A stretch of 64,000 nt of DNA from Linnemannia hyalina (Eukaryota > Mortierellomycota > Mortierellomycetes > Mortierellales > Mortierellaceae), in the NCBI GenBank assembly GCA_019671135.1, contig JAHRHY010000016.1:1236501-1300500 (forward strand). Direction: 5' to 3'. Below are positions 35,569-47,065 of the stretch, one piece after another. Made by a program: the position numbers and the translations under genes. Position 1 is the stretch's first letter, and each line of letters opens with the position of its first letter. The notes beneath the pieces were generated by a model. That model worked only from the letters and a program-made list of their open reading frames with translations. It ran no database searches and was not told the DNA's origin.

Positions 35569-37275
35569 TCAATAACAGCTAAGCAAGGATGTAAAAAAAG
35601 AAGCGATCGATGGCTTTCTATGAAAGTTACGGCTCCTCTCTTTTTATTGCTTTTTGGTGTTTTTGTTGCTACTCCTTGAACATCTACATTCCCTTCTGCC
35701 ATCACGGTTCACAATGAAAACGGCTCAGCCGCTTATGGGCACGTTGTCGAGTGGAATCATGTTGACCCCACCCTGTTCTCCTTCGCCGTCCGTGTCGTCG
35801 CCAACATCAGTCGTCGCCGTCATCTATCCTGGAGTAGGGACACCGGCCCCTGAGCCCAGTCGTCATACCCATCGTTCTCTTGATCGCTCCCATCGATCCG
35901 TATGCCAGTATGGCTGACAATCCACGCCTACCATTCGACTCCAACGTGGAGCTAGAGAACGTAGCAAGAGTGGCAAGGAATGTGCCAGTGATACTTTGGC
36001 TGTACCTTGGTTCGTTCAGTGAGGGAGGGTTGAAGAGCGAATAGCAGTCGTTTTGTTGCGGGAAGTTAATCAAAAGGAGAGAAGAGACAAAAGATTGAGG
36101 GGGATTGAGGGTGATGAGTGTTGTTGTTCGTTGTCTGCATTAAAAAAAACGTATCGACATCCGACAAAGGAATGGGAAATGAGGGAAAGCCATTCACTTT
36201 TTGCATGCAATCAAGTTCGCCATGCTGATTCCCTCTCATTCTCTCTCTTTTTTTTTCTTCTTGCTCCCCTCGCTTTGTAACCAGGACAATACAAGTACAG
36301 TACAACCACAAATTTTGTTTGTTTGACTGCGTCGCTTTCTTTTCTTTCCTTTTCCTTCGTAAACCAACGGAGCCCTGTCAACAAGGAGACAATGCACAAG
36401 ACCAGAGGGGACAGCTTTTTTTCCAGCATCAGTATATAAGTGGGGCTAAGAGTAGGCAATCCTTCTCTTCTCTCATTCACTTCACCCTCACTTTCACCTA
36501 AACGACCCCTTTTTCTCTTCTTTGCCTTCCTTCCCTTCCTCCCTTCCTCCCTTCCTCCCTTCCTTCATTGTCAACCCCTTCGACCGCCCTTGTCTCCTTT
36601 CTGCTACGTAATCGGTTCGAAGCGCGTTGGCTAACCTTTTGTTTTCTGACCCTCTCTTCTTCTTCTTCACCCATCCCATTCCAACCCTCCACTCCACAGC
36701 CATGGAACAAGAAGCAAGAAGCACCAACATCGGCAGGCAGCGGGAGTAGGAACAGACGCCTCCAACGCCTTCTTCTCATCTCCGCGCCTTTCCCAAAGTC
36801 TAACATTCAAAACAACAGCACCCTGGTCGAACAACCAGAAGGCTGACAAAGATGAGTACTAGTTTATTGATTTTTAAGGTAGAAAAGAGGGGCCAGAGAG
36901 CGAGTTGGGTGTGATTGCAGGAATAGAGAGAAGAAGAAAAGGAAGAAGAGGATAAGGAGATAAAAAAGACGAGCTACATCAAGAGGACGAAAACATAAGA
37001 GGACGAGGAACAGGACAAGAAAAAGGGATTTTACAAAGAAGACTGCTAGGGAGGTGAAGAGATAGGGAAGAGGATAAGGAAGAAGGCAGGGAGGAGTATA
37101 GGTAAGAGAGGAGAAACATAATGATGATAAGGAACAGGAAGAGAAAGAACTTTAAAAAGAAGACTGCTGGAGAGATGACGAGGGAGATGGATAAGAGGAC
37201 GGGGAAGAGGATGGGGAAGTAGGTAGGGGAGCAGGCTGGGAAGACGATCGACAGGATACCTAGAAGAAGAAGGAC
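35569..37275. other. Accessory region without a supported gene
   Basis: Several overlapping frames near 35640-36050 look partly protein-like on both strands (for example NGSAAYGHVVEWNHVDPTLF and PVVIPIVLLIAPIDPYASMA on plus), but none has a start, consistent splice sites and a stop. 36100-36850 is CT-rich on plus. 36850-37275 is AG-rich and grades into a tandem repeat. Confidence 0.4.
36430..36438 (+). promoter_or_regulatory. Orphan TATA-like promoter
   Basis: GTATATAAG is followed by a CT-rich leader of about 260 bp and an ATG in good context (CAGCCATGG, near 36702), but the frame ends after 14 codons. It looks like the 5' end of a gene whose body has been lost. Confidence 0.3.
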
Positions 37276-37440
37276 ATGAAGAAAAGAAAGATGGACATAA
37301 AAAAGAGGAAGAGGGACATTAAAAAGAGAAAAAGGGATATAAAAAACAGGATGAGGGACTTGAAGAAGAGAAACAGGGACATGAAGAGGAGAAAGAGGGA
37401 CACGAAGAAGTGGAAGAGCAATTACAAAAAAAAGGGGGAT
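37276..37440 (+). repeat. 21-bp tandem repeat, Lys/Arg heptads
   Basis: About seven degenerate copies of a 21-bp unit lie here. The plus frame reads DIKKRKR, DIKNRMR, DLKKRNR and DMKRRKR in register. No start context or flanking coding frame supports a real protein. It is a purine-rich minisatellite. Confidence 0.7.
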
Positions 37441-37894
37441 GGAAAGATCAGAAGAGGTCATAGACGACAATAAGATGGAGGGAGGGGAAGGTGCTCAACA
37501 GACTCACTGGTGTCTGCAAGAGATCGTCAACCTTCTCGGAACCTGCACTTGAACAATGAGGATGACCAAGTGCACATGCCTTGTTTACATTGACCGACGG
37601 CTGCTCCGTAGTTGCAAACATGGCGTATTTACGCCCTGGCTATTGTTGCGGGCGAAATATCATTTCAACATGTCTATGGTCCCCGCCCAGAGGAGACCTC
37701 TGTCTTGGCGAGTGTTGGCCCAGTGCCGAGGCAGAGTGTCGAATCGGATGTGCACACCAGGAGGTGATAGTCTCATCTCTGTCGTTTGAGTGCACAAAGG
37801 TCCTGGGTTGGGGGACACTCTTGTGGGCAACGGAGACCAACCGTCAGCTGCAGTCCAGTGTGGTTTGTTGTTCATTGGCTTTTTCTTTTCTTAT

Positions 37895-38090
37895 TATCTC
37901 GTCGAGGTGGAGGGTGAAGTTGAGATATATAGTTAATGGAGAGTTTTTCTTTGATTCAAGACCTATAATCCCAGTGGTACCCTAATGTCATTAATATTCC
38001 CAGCTCTCATGTTAACTTTCTTTTCCCCTTTTTTCTCTCTCATATATTCCTAGGATGTTCATCGGGATGCGGACCAGATTCGACAAGTAT
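37895..38090 (+). repeat. Dispersed fragment, plus-strand copy
   Basis: This is the second copy of the fragment at 32050-32340, inverted relative to it. Sequence agreement covers the GGTGGAGGGTGAAGT block, the putative intron from GTACC to CCTAG, and GATGTTCATCGGGATGCGG. After about 38090 the two diverge. Confidence 0.55.
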
Positions 38091-38164
38091 GGTGTGGCTT
38101 TTAGCAATAGAAATAGTTCTCTGCTTTGTTGCCTCTCCTTTCCTCGACTATTATTCGACTTACG

Positions 38165-38212
38165 GAAAAAAATAAAAATAAAAATGAAAATGAAAATGAA
38201 AATGAAAATGAA
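38165..38212 (+). repeat. AAAATG hexanucleotide microsatellite
   Basis: About eight units of AAAATA/AAAATG lie in a row. It sits between the duplicated fragment and the DIRS-like remnant. Confidence 0.75.
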
Positions 38213-38291
38213 AGAGGACTCAAGGTGATGATCTCTATCTTCCTTTTTCACGGCCGTAACACTCTCCCCGAATCTCTAAGTAATCTTCCTC

Positions 38292-39520
38292 ATGTCCCAT
38301 GCACCCAATCCTACTGTCCCCGATGCCGATATGGACACTCATGCGGCCCTTCGTTTTATGCAGGAGCTTATACAGCAACAACAGGTCTTTATGTAACAAC
38401 AGCCAGTCCTTTTACAGCAGCAGCAAAACAAGGTCCAACCATTGAAAGCTTCTGCCAGCGAGCATGACGGCAATGTGGTCTACAAGCCCCAAGCGACCAC
38501 TCTCAAGCTCTACCAAGAACTCCTCGATGTCTATCTAGCTATTGGTGAACCGAAGTTCATTGATTCCAAGCTCCTCAAGAACCACGATGCTTTCTACTGA
38601 AATGACTATCACTATACCAAAGGTATAAATTACAGACCTCTTCCGGCTCTGCAGCACTCCGAGATGACCCCCCCCCAAGGCTCAGCCAAACGGCACGAAT
38701 ACGGTTTGGCAACAATCCAAGGTTATTTGGCACACACGACCCGGTTCTACGACACGGTCGCCCATGAGATCATCAAAGATTGAGAATACAAATTGACTCT
38801 CGGCAAACATATGCTCGGTGTCCTCAACATTGTACGCATCTCCACATCTCATGACGCATCCAGGATCAGTCGGATGCGGAAAACCCTTTATCTCGACAAA
38901 CTGGACATCAAGCATGGCAACGACAAGGAAGAATTCCTCTTCACTTTGGAATCACTGGCTGCCAAAAAAGCAGTCGCTGATCTGGTTAGGAAGACATACA
39001 AGAAGTACGAACCCCCAAAGGACAAGACTAAGAAGCCTGACAACAAGTCTACCAAGGACAAGTCAGCAACAGACGACACACCTAAGGACCGAACAGTCGG
39101 GAAAGCCGCAACCCAAGGACAAGTCATGATACAGATCCGACGACGGCAAGTCGGGTTACAAGTCGGACGGAGGCAAGTCTGGTGGCAAGCCTCGGTACAA
39201 GTCTGGTGGCAAGCCTCGGTACAAGTCTGGTGGCGGTCAAGACAGGGAGCAACCAGACCAAGGAAACGACGAGAGAAATCGGATTAGTAGGACGACGACT
39301 TCTTCAGTTCCAAAAGGCATGGAGAGAGATGACGGATTAGACCTGGGCCAACAATATCATCAAGTCGGGCTACAGTATCATATTCAACCGACCTCCGCCA
39401 CTACGCATACCACCTCAGTACGGCCCGTTCATGTCGCTGGAGGAGCGTACAGCCATCGATACAGACGTCCGCTCCTTATTAAAGAAGGGGAACCCGTCGG
39501 ACGACGTTGACATACACGGC
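38292..39520 (+). mobile_element. Degenerate DIRS-like retroelement: gag and start of reverse transcriptase
   Basis: DIRS elements are tyrosine-recombinase retrotransposons. The plus strand opens at ATG 38292 (MSHAPNPTVPDADMDTHAAL), followed by a Gln-rich stretch and a gag-like segment (TTLKLYQELLDVYLAIGEPK, then RPLPALQHSEMTPPQGSAKR) with several stops and at least one frame change. A Lys/Gly repeat region (GGKPRYKSGG twice) follows. Near 39345-39490 another frame reads WANNIIKSGY, NRPPPLRIPPQYGPF and AIDTDVRSLLKKG. That is the usual opening of a DIRS reverse transcriptase (W..I..GY.I.F...PPPL, then LL.KGAI). The sequence breaks off straight after this. No recombinase domain or split repeats are visible, so this is a truncated dead copy. 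Confidence 0.6.
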
Positions 39521-39698
39521 AGTCGTTCATCTCCAGCCATTGTTGAAGCGTGCTACAGGATTTCGCGATCTCTAACAAGCAACTTCGCCGCAGCCATCTT
39601 TCCCCAACTCTGGATCCGCAGATGGGGTGCATGGCAAGGAAAAAAAATAAGCTTAAGTGAGTTCACAATCCATAGTGCTACACGTCACTCAAATAAAA

Positions 39699-39796
39699 GG
39701 TTGCATGATCCCGGATCCGAACCTGAGTTCGTCTTCGGGAACACGCTATAGACCGGAGCGTCTATCAGCGCGCCTTACCAATCAGTCATGACAACC
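39699..39796 (-). other. tRNA-like sequence beyond K copy O
   Basis: On the minus strand it begins GGTTGTC and ends ATGCAACC, which can pair as an acceptor stem. It has an A-box-like TGACTGATTGGTAAGG and a B-box-like AGGTTCGGATCC. It starts 31 bp beyond the stop of the outer K copy. No convincing anticodon arm is visible, so a working tRNA is unlikely. Confidence 0.45.
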
Positions 39797-39827
39797 TTTC
39801 GCACTAACCTTCAGATAACCCTTGAAT

Positions 39828-41038
39828 TTAAACACTCAACCTTGCATCCTTGAGGGCCTCTAGCAATCCCAATCCACGGCCGTCTGCCTTCTTTTTTACG
39901 ACCGGAGGTTTGCCTTTACAAGGCACACATTCTGCATTATGACAGACCACGCACTTTAGTATTGGAAAGGCATATGTTTCCTTGAAAACCTTTTTTCCTC
40001 TCGTTTCTGTTTTTACATTGCGTTCTAGAAAATGTCCAAAACACCCTTTCTTGAATAAAAATAGGAAGGTGAAAGGGCCTCGGGATGGCTGTACGATGCG
40101 ATGAGTGTCAAGAAAAGGGAACATAGAAGGATAACTCGTAGCTATGTGAAAAGGCGAAGGGTCGAAAATAGAAGGCGATGAGGTTGAGTTGGCAATAGCT
40201 AAAATGAATAGAAAGAAAGATAGGGCTGATGCAAGTTGAAAATGGAGGGTCAAGAAAGAGACAATGAGGCAGGGGACAGAGAGAGAGGGAGGGAGGAAGA
40301 GAAACGGGAGATCGAAAGAAGGAGAGATAGACGATGGAGCAAAAAAGAAAAAGATATGGCATCTCTCAACTAATAACAGCAAACGTTGGTAGCGGAGGGC
40401 GAAGAACGGCGTCTGATCATTCCGACAATTATCTTTTGCTCAGAGAATGGTAATAGTAAGAGACTTGGGCCGTGGATACAAAATGAAATACATATACCTT
40501 TGTCGCCTTCTTTATATCACCATTGCATGGTACTGTGGTATGTGGCTGGCCTTGCCGTAAACACTGACAACCAAAATAGGTACTCGCACCTCACCGGCCA
40601 TTGTTCCGTTGAATCGAGAATGAGGCAAATGGGAGCAACATTCAAAAGTAAGTGAATAAGGGAAGAGAGAGTGAAAATGCAAAAGGGAAGCAGGATGACT
40701 GCATAAAGAGCTGAGGAAGAAGTGAATGCAAAAGAGAATGAGAGAATGAGTGAAGTCGTGTCGGTGGCGACGATGGAAGAAGAGACAAACAAGGAACAGT
40801 GTGGGAGTGAAGCAGTGAATTTATTGTTTCCCTGAGAGGATAAAAAAAGAGAGGGAGAAAAAAAGACAGGGAAAAAAAGAGAGAGACAAGGGAACGGAAA
40901 AAGAGACACAAGAAGAATAGTGCAGGAAGGAAAAAAGCAAAGGGCACACACACACACACACACACACACACAACTCAGATACAATCGTCTACATCCACCC
41001 TTTCTCTTTTTCTTCACATGGTCCACGGTCAATGTCAA
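39828..41038 (-). pseudogene. Family K, outer (older) copy O
   Basis: Family K is my label for the coding frame repeated through 39.8-57.8 kb. Copy O is the most diverged. Its upstream frame (41038-40517) reads FTASLPHCSLFVSSSIVATD and CEYLFWLSVFTARPAT, matching FTASLQHCSLSASSSVVATD and CECLLWLSVFTARPTT in the arm copies. After about 40520 a 1-nt deletion shifts the frame; beyond it IHGPSLLLLPFSEQ continues. The 3' part (about 40200-39828) is intact and encodes KGCFGHFLERNVKTETRG, the zinc-site-like LKCVVCHNAECVPCKG and LGLLEALKDARLSV. The function is unknown. In the stretches I compared, substitutions fall mostly in third codon positions, which argues that this frame was once translated. Confidence 0.55.
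40945..40972. repeat. CA dinucleotide repeat
   Basis: About fourteen CA units lie here. In family K copies U2 the same position has a shorter CA tract (about five units), so the tract varies between copies. Confidence 0.85.
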
Positions 41039-41291
41039 TGTGGTTAGTTTGGCACGATGGCCGATTCAGATAAGACTGTATTGTCGATCGCTGCAGCGAT
41101 CGGTGAAGCAAAGAGTTCCACTACAGGGTGTATTAAAGTGCTCCAATCAATTGGTCAACCAAAACGCGATTTCGACGTTATTTTTGAAATGGTCATTTAC
41201 CAATGTTCCAACCGGCCCCCAGATTCCTGTCATTCATTGTATTGATTCATAACCCCATTCATCACCACTCGCCTTTTTTTGCATGGACCGA

Positions 41292-41842
41292 CACTGGATC
41301 ATCGCCGGAATTGAAATGCCTAAATCTGCTTGATCAATTAAATGGCTCGCATGTAATGGCGAATGATTTCCATGTAAACATTTACATGGGTTTAGCACGG
41401 AACAAACTGGGTTTTTTAAAAACCACTATGTCAATACATTTTCTACAGACAAACTGAAAGCAGTTCCATTCTGAGGACGTGGTGTGTGGTCTAGAAAATA
41501 GGAAATGTACAAAGCGTTTATGTCATTTACGGAAGATATCGTTAGAGTATGTTTTCTTACATGGATCTAGCACGATTCCACATTTTATCATGATATTGCA
41601 CTCTACTGAAAATGGCTGGCTTTGCACATCAAACAATTCTAGATCACACACAATGTCCTCAGAATGGAACTGCTTGCAGTTTGACTGTAGAAAATGTATT
41701 GATATAGTGGTTTTTAAAAAACCCAGTTTGTTCCGTGCTAAACCCATGTAAATGTTTACATGGAAGTCATTCGCCATTACATGCGAGCCATTTAATTGAT
41801 CAAGCAGATTTAGGCATTTCAATTCCGGCGATGATCCAGTGT
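41292..41842. repeat. MITE-like palindromic element, left copy
   Basis: The ends are CACTGGATCATCGCCGGAAT and its reverse complement, with terminal inverted repeats of about 190 bp around a unique core of about 160 bp. The right-arm equivalent lies inside the longer palindrome 58661-59561. There is no transposase frame. No clear target duplication is visible, because the left flank is a different repeat sequence. Confidence 0.6.
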
Positions 41843-42733
41843 CAAAACATCGAAATCGCGTTTTGGTCGATCCATTGATTGGAGCACTTTAATATGTTCG
41901 TACCTATGTTACGATCGAACGTATACCCATGCAACAGTGCGAAAGGGCGCAAGGAACAAGGCAAAGACGACTGCATTTGCGAGAGCGGTGTTAAGCAAAG
42001 GGTCGTAGGAGACTTTGTATTTTATTGAGTGGGCTTCAAGAACGAGAAGGACAAATAGTGAGCAGATGGGGCGAGAAGCAAGAAAAGAGAGATAGAGATG
42101 GTGCAGTTGGAATTGAACAAGATACTAGCTCGGTGCGATGTAAGCTTACCGGTTCATCTACTGCTGTTGTTGAACTTGCTGCTGTTGTTGAACTTGCCGC
42201 TGCTGAACTTGTTGTTAGACTTGCCGCTGTTGCTGGAGTTAGTTCCATTCCTGTTATTGTTGTCTGACATAGTCAAGGAAGCACTCACGGAACCTGGCAA
42301 GCTTTCGTTCCTGCTTCCTGTGTCGCCTGTTGCCAATTCTGATCAAGGCTTGATGAAGCTTTTGCTGTGGGTGCCCGGTGACTTGTTAACTATTTCGAGT
42401 AAGAATACACAGCAGCTCGAGTGGAGGCGCACTTGGAGAGAGGTGAGAGAGGATGAGAGGAGGGGCTGGAGGTGGAGAAAGATATGATAGCAATGGTGAG
42501 GAATGGAAGGAGGTTGTTAGAGAGAGGATGAAGAAGGGCTAGAGGCTGGATCGATGTTTGAAGAAGAGTGGACGAGAACAGAGGAGGAGGAGGAGGAAGA
42601 GGCAAAAAAATAAGGTCAGTGGACTCGACAAGGGGATTGTTACGAAAAAGAAAAAGAAAACAAAAGATTACTGAGCGGACGCACCCCCACACTACTGCCA
42701 TAGTGTTGCGTCCTTAATTGCCCAGATAATGAA

Positions 42734-42852
42734 GGTTGCACGGACAGGTTTGAACCCGCGGTTGTTCATCCCCGAGGACGCTAAGTAGAACACCTATACT
42801 AGACGCGGGCAGTTCTTTTATCGCCGCTCTAACCAATTGAGCCATTGCAACC
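42734..42852 (-). other. tRNA-like sequence, left U1
   Basis: On the minus strand it starts GGTTGCA and ends TGCAACC, a perfect 7-bp acceptor stem. A GCTC/GAGC D-arm with A-box TGGCTCAATTGG follows, and B-box GGGTTCAAACC precedes the end. The 119-bp length exceeds a normal tRNA, so either an intron-like insert or decay is present. It starts 32 bp beyond the K stop. Confidence 0.5.
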
Positions 42853-42884
42853 TCGCTTACTTATCCCTCGGAAAACTCTCAAAT

Positions 42885-43935
42885 TTAAACACTCAACCCT
42901 GCATCTTTAAATGCCTCTAGCAACTCCAATCTACAGCCGTCTGCCTTCTTTTTATGACTAGAGCTTTGTCTTGACAAGGCACACATTCTGCACTATGACA
43001 AGCCATACACTTTAGTATTGGAAAGGCATACGTTTCCTCGAAGAACTAGTTCCACCCGTTTCTGTTTTTACATTGCGTCCTACAAAATGATCAAGACACC
43101 CTTTTTGAATAACAATATGGAGGAGAAAGGGTCTCGGGAAGGCTGCACGATGTATGTCAAGAAAAGGGATCATAGAAGGACAATTCATAGCTGCGTGTAA
43201 AAGATGGAGGGTTGACAATAGAAGGCGAAGAGGCTGAGTTGGCAATAGCTAAAATGAAACAAAAAAGAAAGAGTCGGTGTAGGTATGGGAATCGGAGGGT
43301 CAAGAAAGAGACAATGAGGTGGGGGGGAGGAAGGAGAATAATGGGGGAACGAAAGAAGGAGAGATAGACGATGGAGAAGGAAGGAATGGCAACTCTAACA
43401 ACTCTAGACTAATAACAACAAACGCTGGTGGCGGAGGGCCAAGAACAGCAAGAACAAGGTGTTTGGTCTTTCCAACAATCATATTTTGCTCTGAGAACGG
43501 TAGTAATAAGAGACTTGGGCCGTGGAGACAAAAAGAAACACGTACGCCTTTGCCACCCTTCTTCATATCACCATTGTAGGGTACTTTGGGGGGTGTGGTT
43601 GGCCTTGCTGTGAACACAGACAACCAAAGTAGACACTCGCACTTGTCCGAGTCATTGTTCTGTTGATTCGAGAACGAGAAGGAGAGTGAGAGCGAGATTG
43701 GAAAGTAAGTGAATAGGGCGGAGGAGAGAGTGAAAAGGCAAAAAGGGAAGCGGGATGACTGTTTAGAGAGCCGAGGGGACGTGAAAGTGGCTGCAAAAGA
43801 GAATGAGAGAATGAGTGTAGTAGTGTCAGTAGCGACAACAGAAGAAGAGGCAGACAAGGAGCAGTGTTGGAGTGAAGCAGTGAAATTGTTATTGCCCAGA
43901 GAAAGAGAAAAAGAGAGAGAGAGAGGTATCGGCAA
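42885..43935 (-). pseudogene. Family K copy U1, left arm
   Basis: The main frame (43935-43300) encodes NNFTASLQHCSL, CECLLWLSVFTARPTT, YNGDMKKGGKGVRVSF, LHGPSLLLLPFSEQNMIVGK and LAVLGPPPPAFVV. The 3' part encodes the HxAECVPCQ cysteine cluster. Relative to copy O an A-run near 42955 is one base shorter, which shifts the frame before the C-terminus. It is nearly identical to U2, 4180 bp away, as a direct repeat. The product is unknown. Confidence 0.5.
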
Positions 43936-45160
43936 GAAAAAGGGAAAAAAAAAAGAGAGAGAGGTATCAACAGGAGAAAGGGAAAAAAAAGAGAGAAAGG
44001 TATCGACAACTCGTCTTTTTGCGATTTCGACTTTTTTTTTTTGAGATGCTCATTCAACCGGGTCCCAGATTCCTGTCATTCTCATTCATTACAACTTGCT
44101 TCTTTTTGCATGGACCGACATCGGATCATCGTCGGAAGCGAAATGCCTGAATTGAATGAATCAGTTAATTGGATTAATGCATTCCGATTTTCTTTTTCAA
44201 CCTGTGTGGTCTTTTTAGTTTCTACCTACCTTTAAACTTGAATGAGTTACGTGCTGAATCCTATAGGACCATCTTTCAAAGGTTGGAGCTCCTACCCAAA
44301 GTCTTTTGTATATGACCTATATGCCTGATTTTACATGGGCCTAGCACGTGCTTAGCTGCTGTTTTTATACCATAAGCTCAATGCACTTCCTACTGGAAAG
44401 CTGAAAGCTGGCCCATGTAGAGGACATGGTGTGGGATCTGAAAATGTTGAAAGTAAAAAGCCAGCTACTCTCAATGAAGTATAATATCTTGACAAGGTGT
44501 AACGTCAAGCTAACTCCATGTAACAGTACTTATTTTAGTGATATCTCATGTTAACGATATGATAATCCCGTACCTTTTCTATACTACTGATCCACACCTG
44601 GAGTGAAGTAGTGACAGGCAGAATAGTGAAAAAAAGCAAAGGTCACACATAGAGGTCAGATACAATTGTCTACATCCACCCTTTCTCTTTTTCTTCACAT
44701 GGTCCACGGTTAATGTCAATATGGTTAATTTGGCACGATGAACGATTCAGATGAGACTGTATTGTCGATGGCTGTAGCGATCGATGAAGCAAGGAGGTCC
44801 TCTACAAGGTGTATTAATATGTTTATACCTATGTTACGATCAGATGGATACCCATGCGCCAGTGCGAAAGGACGCTATGAACAAGGCAAATATGTCTGCA
44901 TTTGCGAGAGCGATGTTAAGCAAAGGGTCGTAGGAGACCTTGTATTTTATTGATTGGGCTTCAAGAACGAGAAGGACAAATAGTGAACAGGTGGGGGCGA
45001 GAAGCAAGAAAAGAGAGATAGAGATGGTGCAGTTGGAATTGAACAAGATACTAGCTCGGTGCGATGTAAGCTTACCGGTTCATCTACTGCTGTTGTTGAA
45101 CTTGCTGCTGCTGTTGAACTTGCGGCTGCTGTGGAACGTGCTGAGCGGACGAATGGAGAA

Positions 45161-45381
45161 GTGGACGAGGGGAGAAAGTGGACGAGGGGAGAAAGTGGAC
45201 GAGGGGAGAAAGTGGACGAGGGGAGAAAGTGGACGAGGGGAGAAAGTGGACGAGGGGAGAAAGTGGACGAGGGGAGAAAGTGGACGAGGGGAGAAAGTGG
45301 ACGAGGGGAGAAAGTGGACGAGGGGAGAAAGTGGACGAGGGGAGAAAGTGGACGAGGGGAGAAAGTGGACGAGGGGAGAAA
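45161..45381. repeat. 17-bp minisatellite, 13 units
   Basis: GTGGACGAGGGGAGAAA is repeated about 13 times with almost no variation. Because 17 is not a multiple of 3, all frames read a 17-residue cycle. The mirrored array in the right arm has about 14 units. Confidence 0.9.
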
Positions 45382-46547
45382 ATGAATGTAGGTAGAAAAG
45401 AGAGGAAGGGGTGAAAAAGAAAAGTGAGGGAGGTTAAAATAGCAGCAAGAGAAGAAACAGATAATGTTTATTATACAAGGGGGACTGTACAAGTGCCCAG
45501 CACGGAGGGAGGGGGCGGTGATGGTGACAAAACAGAGACAATCTGTGGACGTTGAATGAGATACCCCGGGGTCAGGAGAATAGACGGTACGTTCAACAGG
45601 AAGAGAAGAGGTTCGAGGTTCTGCTGTCGGCAACATTCGCCGTGGCTCCGTGCCGGAGTGCTTTGAAAAGCCACTCCCTCGACTACATTTCCATTTTCAC
45701 TAGGAAAGCATGGAGGGATAACAGTAAGAAAGAGTGTTGTGAACAGACTTGTCGTTAAACACCACTAGTCCACTCCGCCAGCGCTCTTTTTTTTTTTCTC
45801 ATGCTGTTTTTAGTATTTGATTCAATACATTCTTCTGCGATCTTCTCGTCCTCTTGTCTGGGATGCCTTCATACCTCAGGAATAAGTTGCAGGATATCAG
45901 TCTATGCAGCAATGCTGTTAAGGTCGGACCAGCAACTCATGCTATACCAAATCTTGGTATGTTGGACGCTGATAAAGACAAAAAGCATTAAGCATTTGGG
46001 TCCGACGCTCTCATGACCCCACGTGACACATTGCATGTGGGGCGAAGTACTCTTCCTGATTCAATGTTGAGATGCATGCACTTTTTGTTTTGTGAATGAG
46101 AGTGTTTCTGAACAGACATAAGGAAACGCCAGTTTTATGCGCCGTGTACACTGAGTATACTCTTTGTTTTGTTCCTGCTTGCTTTTTTTTTTTTCACTCC
46201 TCTGCAGCCAGTCAAAAAATGAAATGGAGGCATAATTAATTAATGGGTATGAGGGAAGGGGTGCAGCACTCAAGAGACATGCACAAACATACAACATACA
46301 AACATATATTGTCCGTGTAAAAGATGTTAGTCGACCAAGAGAAAAAGTAGGGAAAACATACTCGAGTAAGAATACACAGCAGCTCGAGTGGAGGCGCACT
46401 TGGAGAGAGGTGAGAGAGGATGAGAGGAGGGACTGGAGGTGGAGAAAGATATGATAGCAATGGTGAGGAATGGAAGGAGGTTGTTAGAGAGAGGATGAAG
46501 GAGGGCTAGAGGCTGGATCGATGTTTGAAGGAGAGTGGACGAGAACA

Positions 46548-46790
46548 GAGGAAGAGGACGAGGAGGAGGAGGTGGACGAGAAGGAGGAGGACAAGAAGGA
46601 GGAGGACAAGAAGGAGGAGGACAAGAAGGAGGAGGACGAGAAGGAGGACGAGGAGGAGGAGGACGAGGACGAGGAGGAGGAGGAGGACGAGAAGGAGGAG
46701 GACGAGAAGGAGGAGGAGGACGAGAAGGAGGAGGACGAGAAGGAGGAGGAGGACGAGAAGGAGGAGGACGAGAAGGAGGAGGAGGCAAAA
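46548..46790. repeat. GGA-rich minisatellite, left arm
   Basis: Purine-rich 12/15-bp units (GAGGAGGACAAGAAG and variants) alternate. On the minus strand one frame reads PPPSC and PPPSR repeats. The left array has three PSC units against five in the right arm, and six SRP units against four. Confidence 0.85.
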
Positions 46791-46915
46791 AAACAAGGTC
46801 AGTGGACTCGACAAGGGGATTGTTACGAAAAAGAATAAAAAAACAAAAGATTACCGAGATGAACGCTAACCACTCCGCCATAGCAGCTGCGTCCTTATTA
46901 TCTCAAGGCAATGAA

Positions 46916-47034
46916 GGTTGCACGGACGGTTTCGAACCCGCGGCCTGTTCGTCCCCGAGGACGCTAAGTAGAACACGTTTAGTAGACGTGGGCAGTCCTT
47001 TTAGCGCCGCTCTAACCAATGAGCCATTGCAACC
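46916..47034 (-). other. tRNA-like sequence, left U2
   Basis: It has the same 7-bp acceptor pairing GGTTGCA/TGCAACC as the U1 module. The A-box is TGGCTCATTGG and the B-box is the fully canonical GGTTCGAAACC. A possible anticodon stem GCGCT/AGCGT brackets a 37-nt loop. It begins 31 bp beyond the K stop. Confidence 0.5.
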
Positions 47035-47065
47035 TCAGTTACTTATCCTCGGAAAACTCTCAAAT

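Noticed and set aside
42734..42852. A working tRNA gene
   Set aside because: Acceptor ends and A/B boxes are present, but the length is 119 bp, the T-stem pairs poorly and no secure anticodon arm can be drawn. Labelled tRNA-like instead.
44738..44953. Short frame beginning MNDSDETVLS (also 41057, 48319 and mirrored copies) as a real gene
   Set aside because: Between the copies at 44738 and 48319 the changes are spread evenly over the three codon positions, so the plus frame shows no sign of selection. It is treated as repeat sequence.
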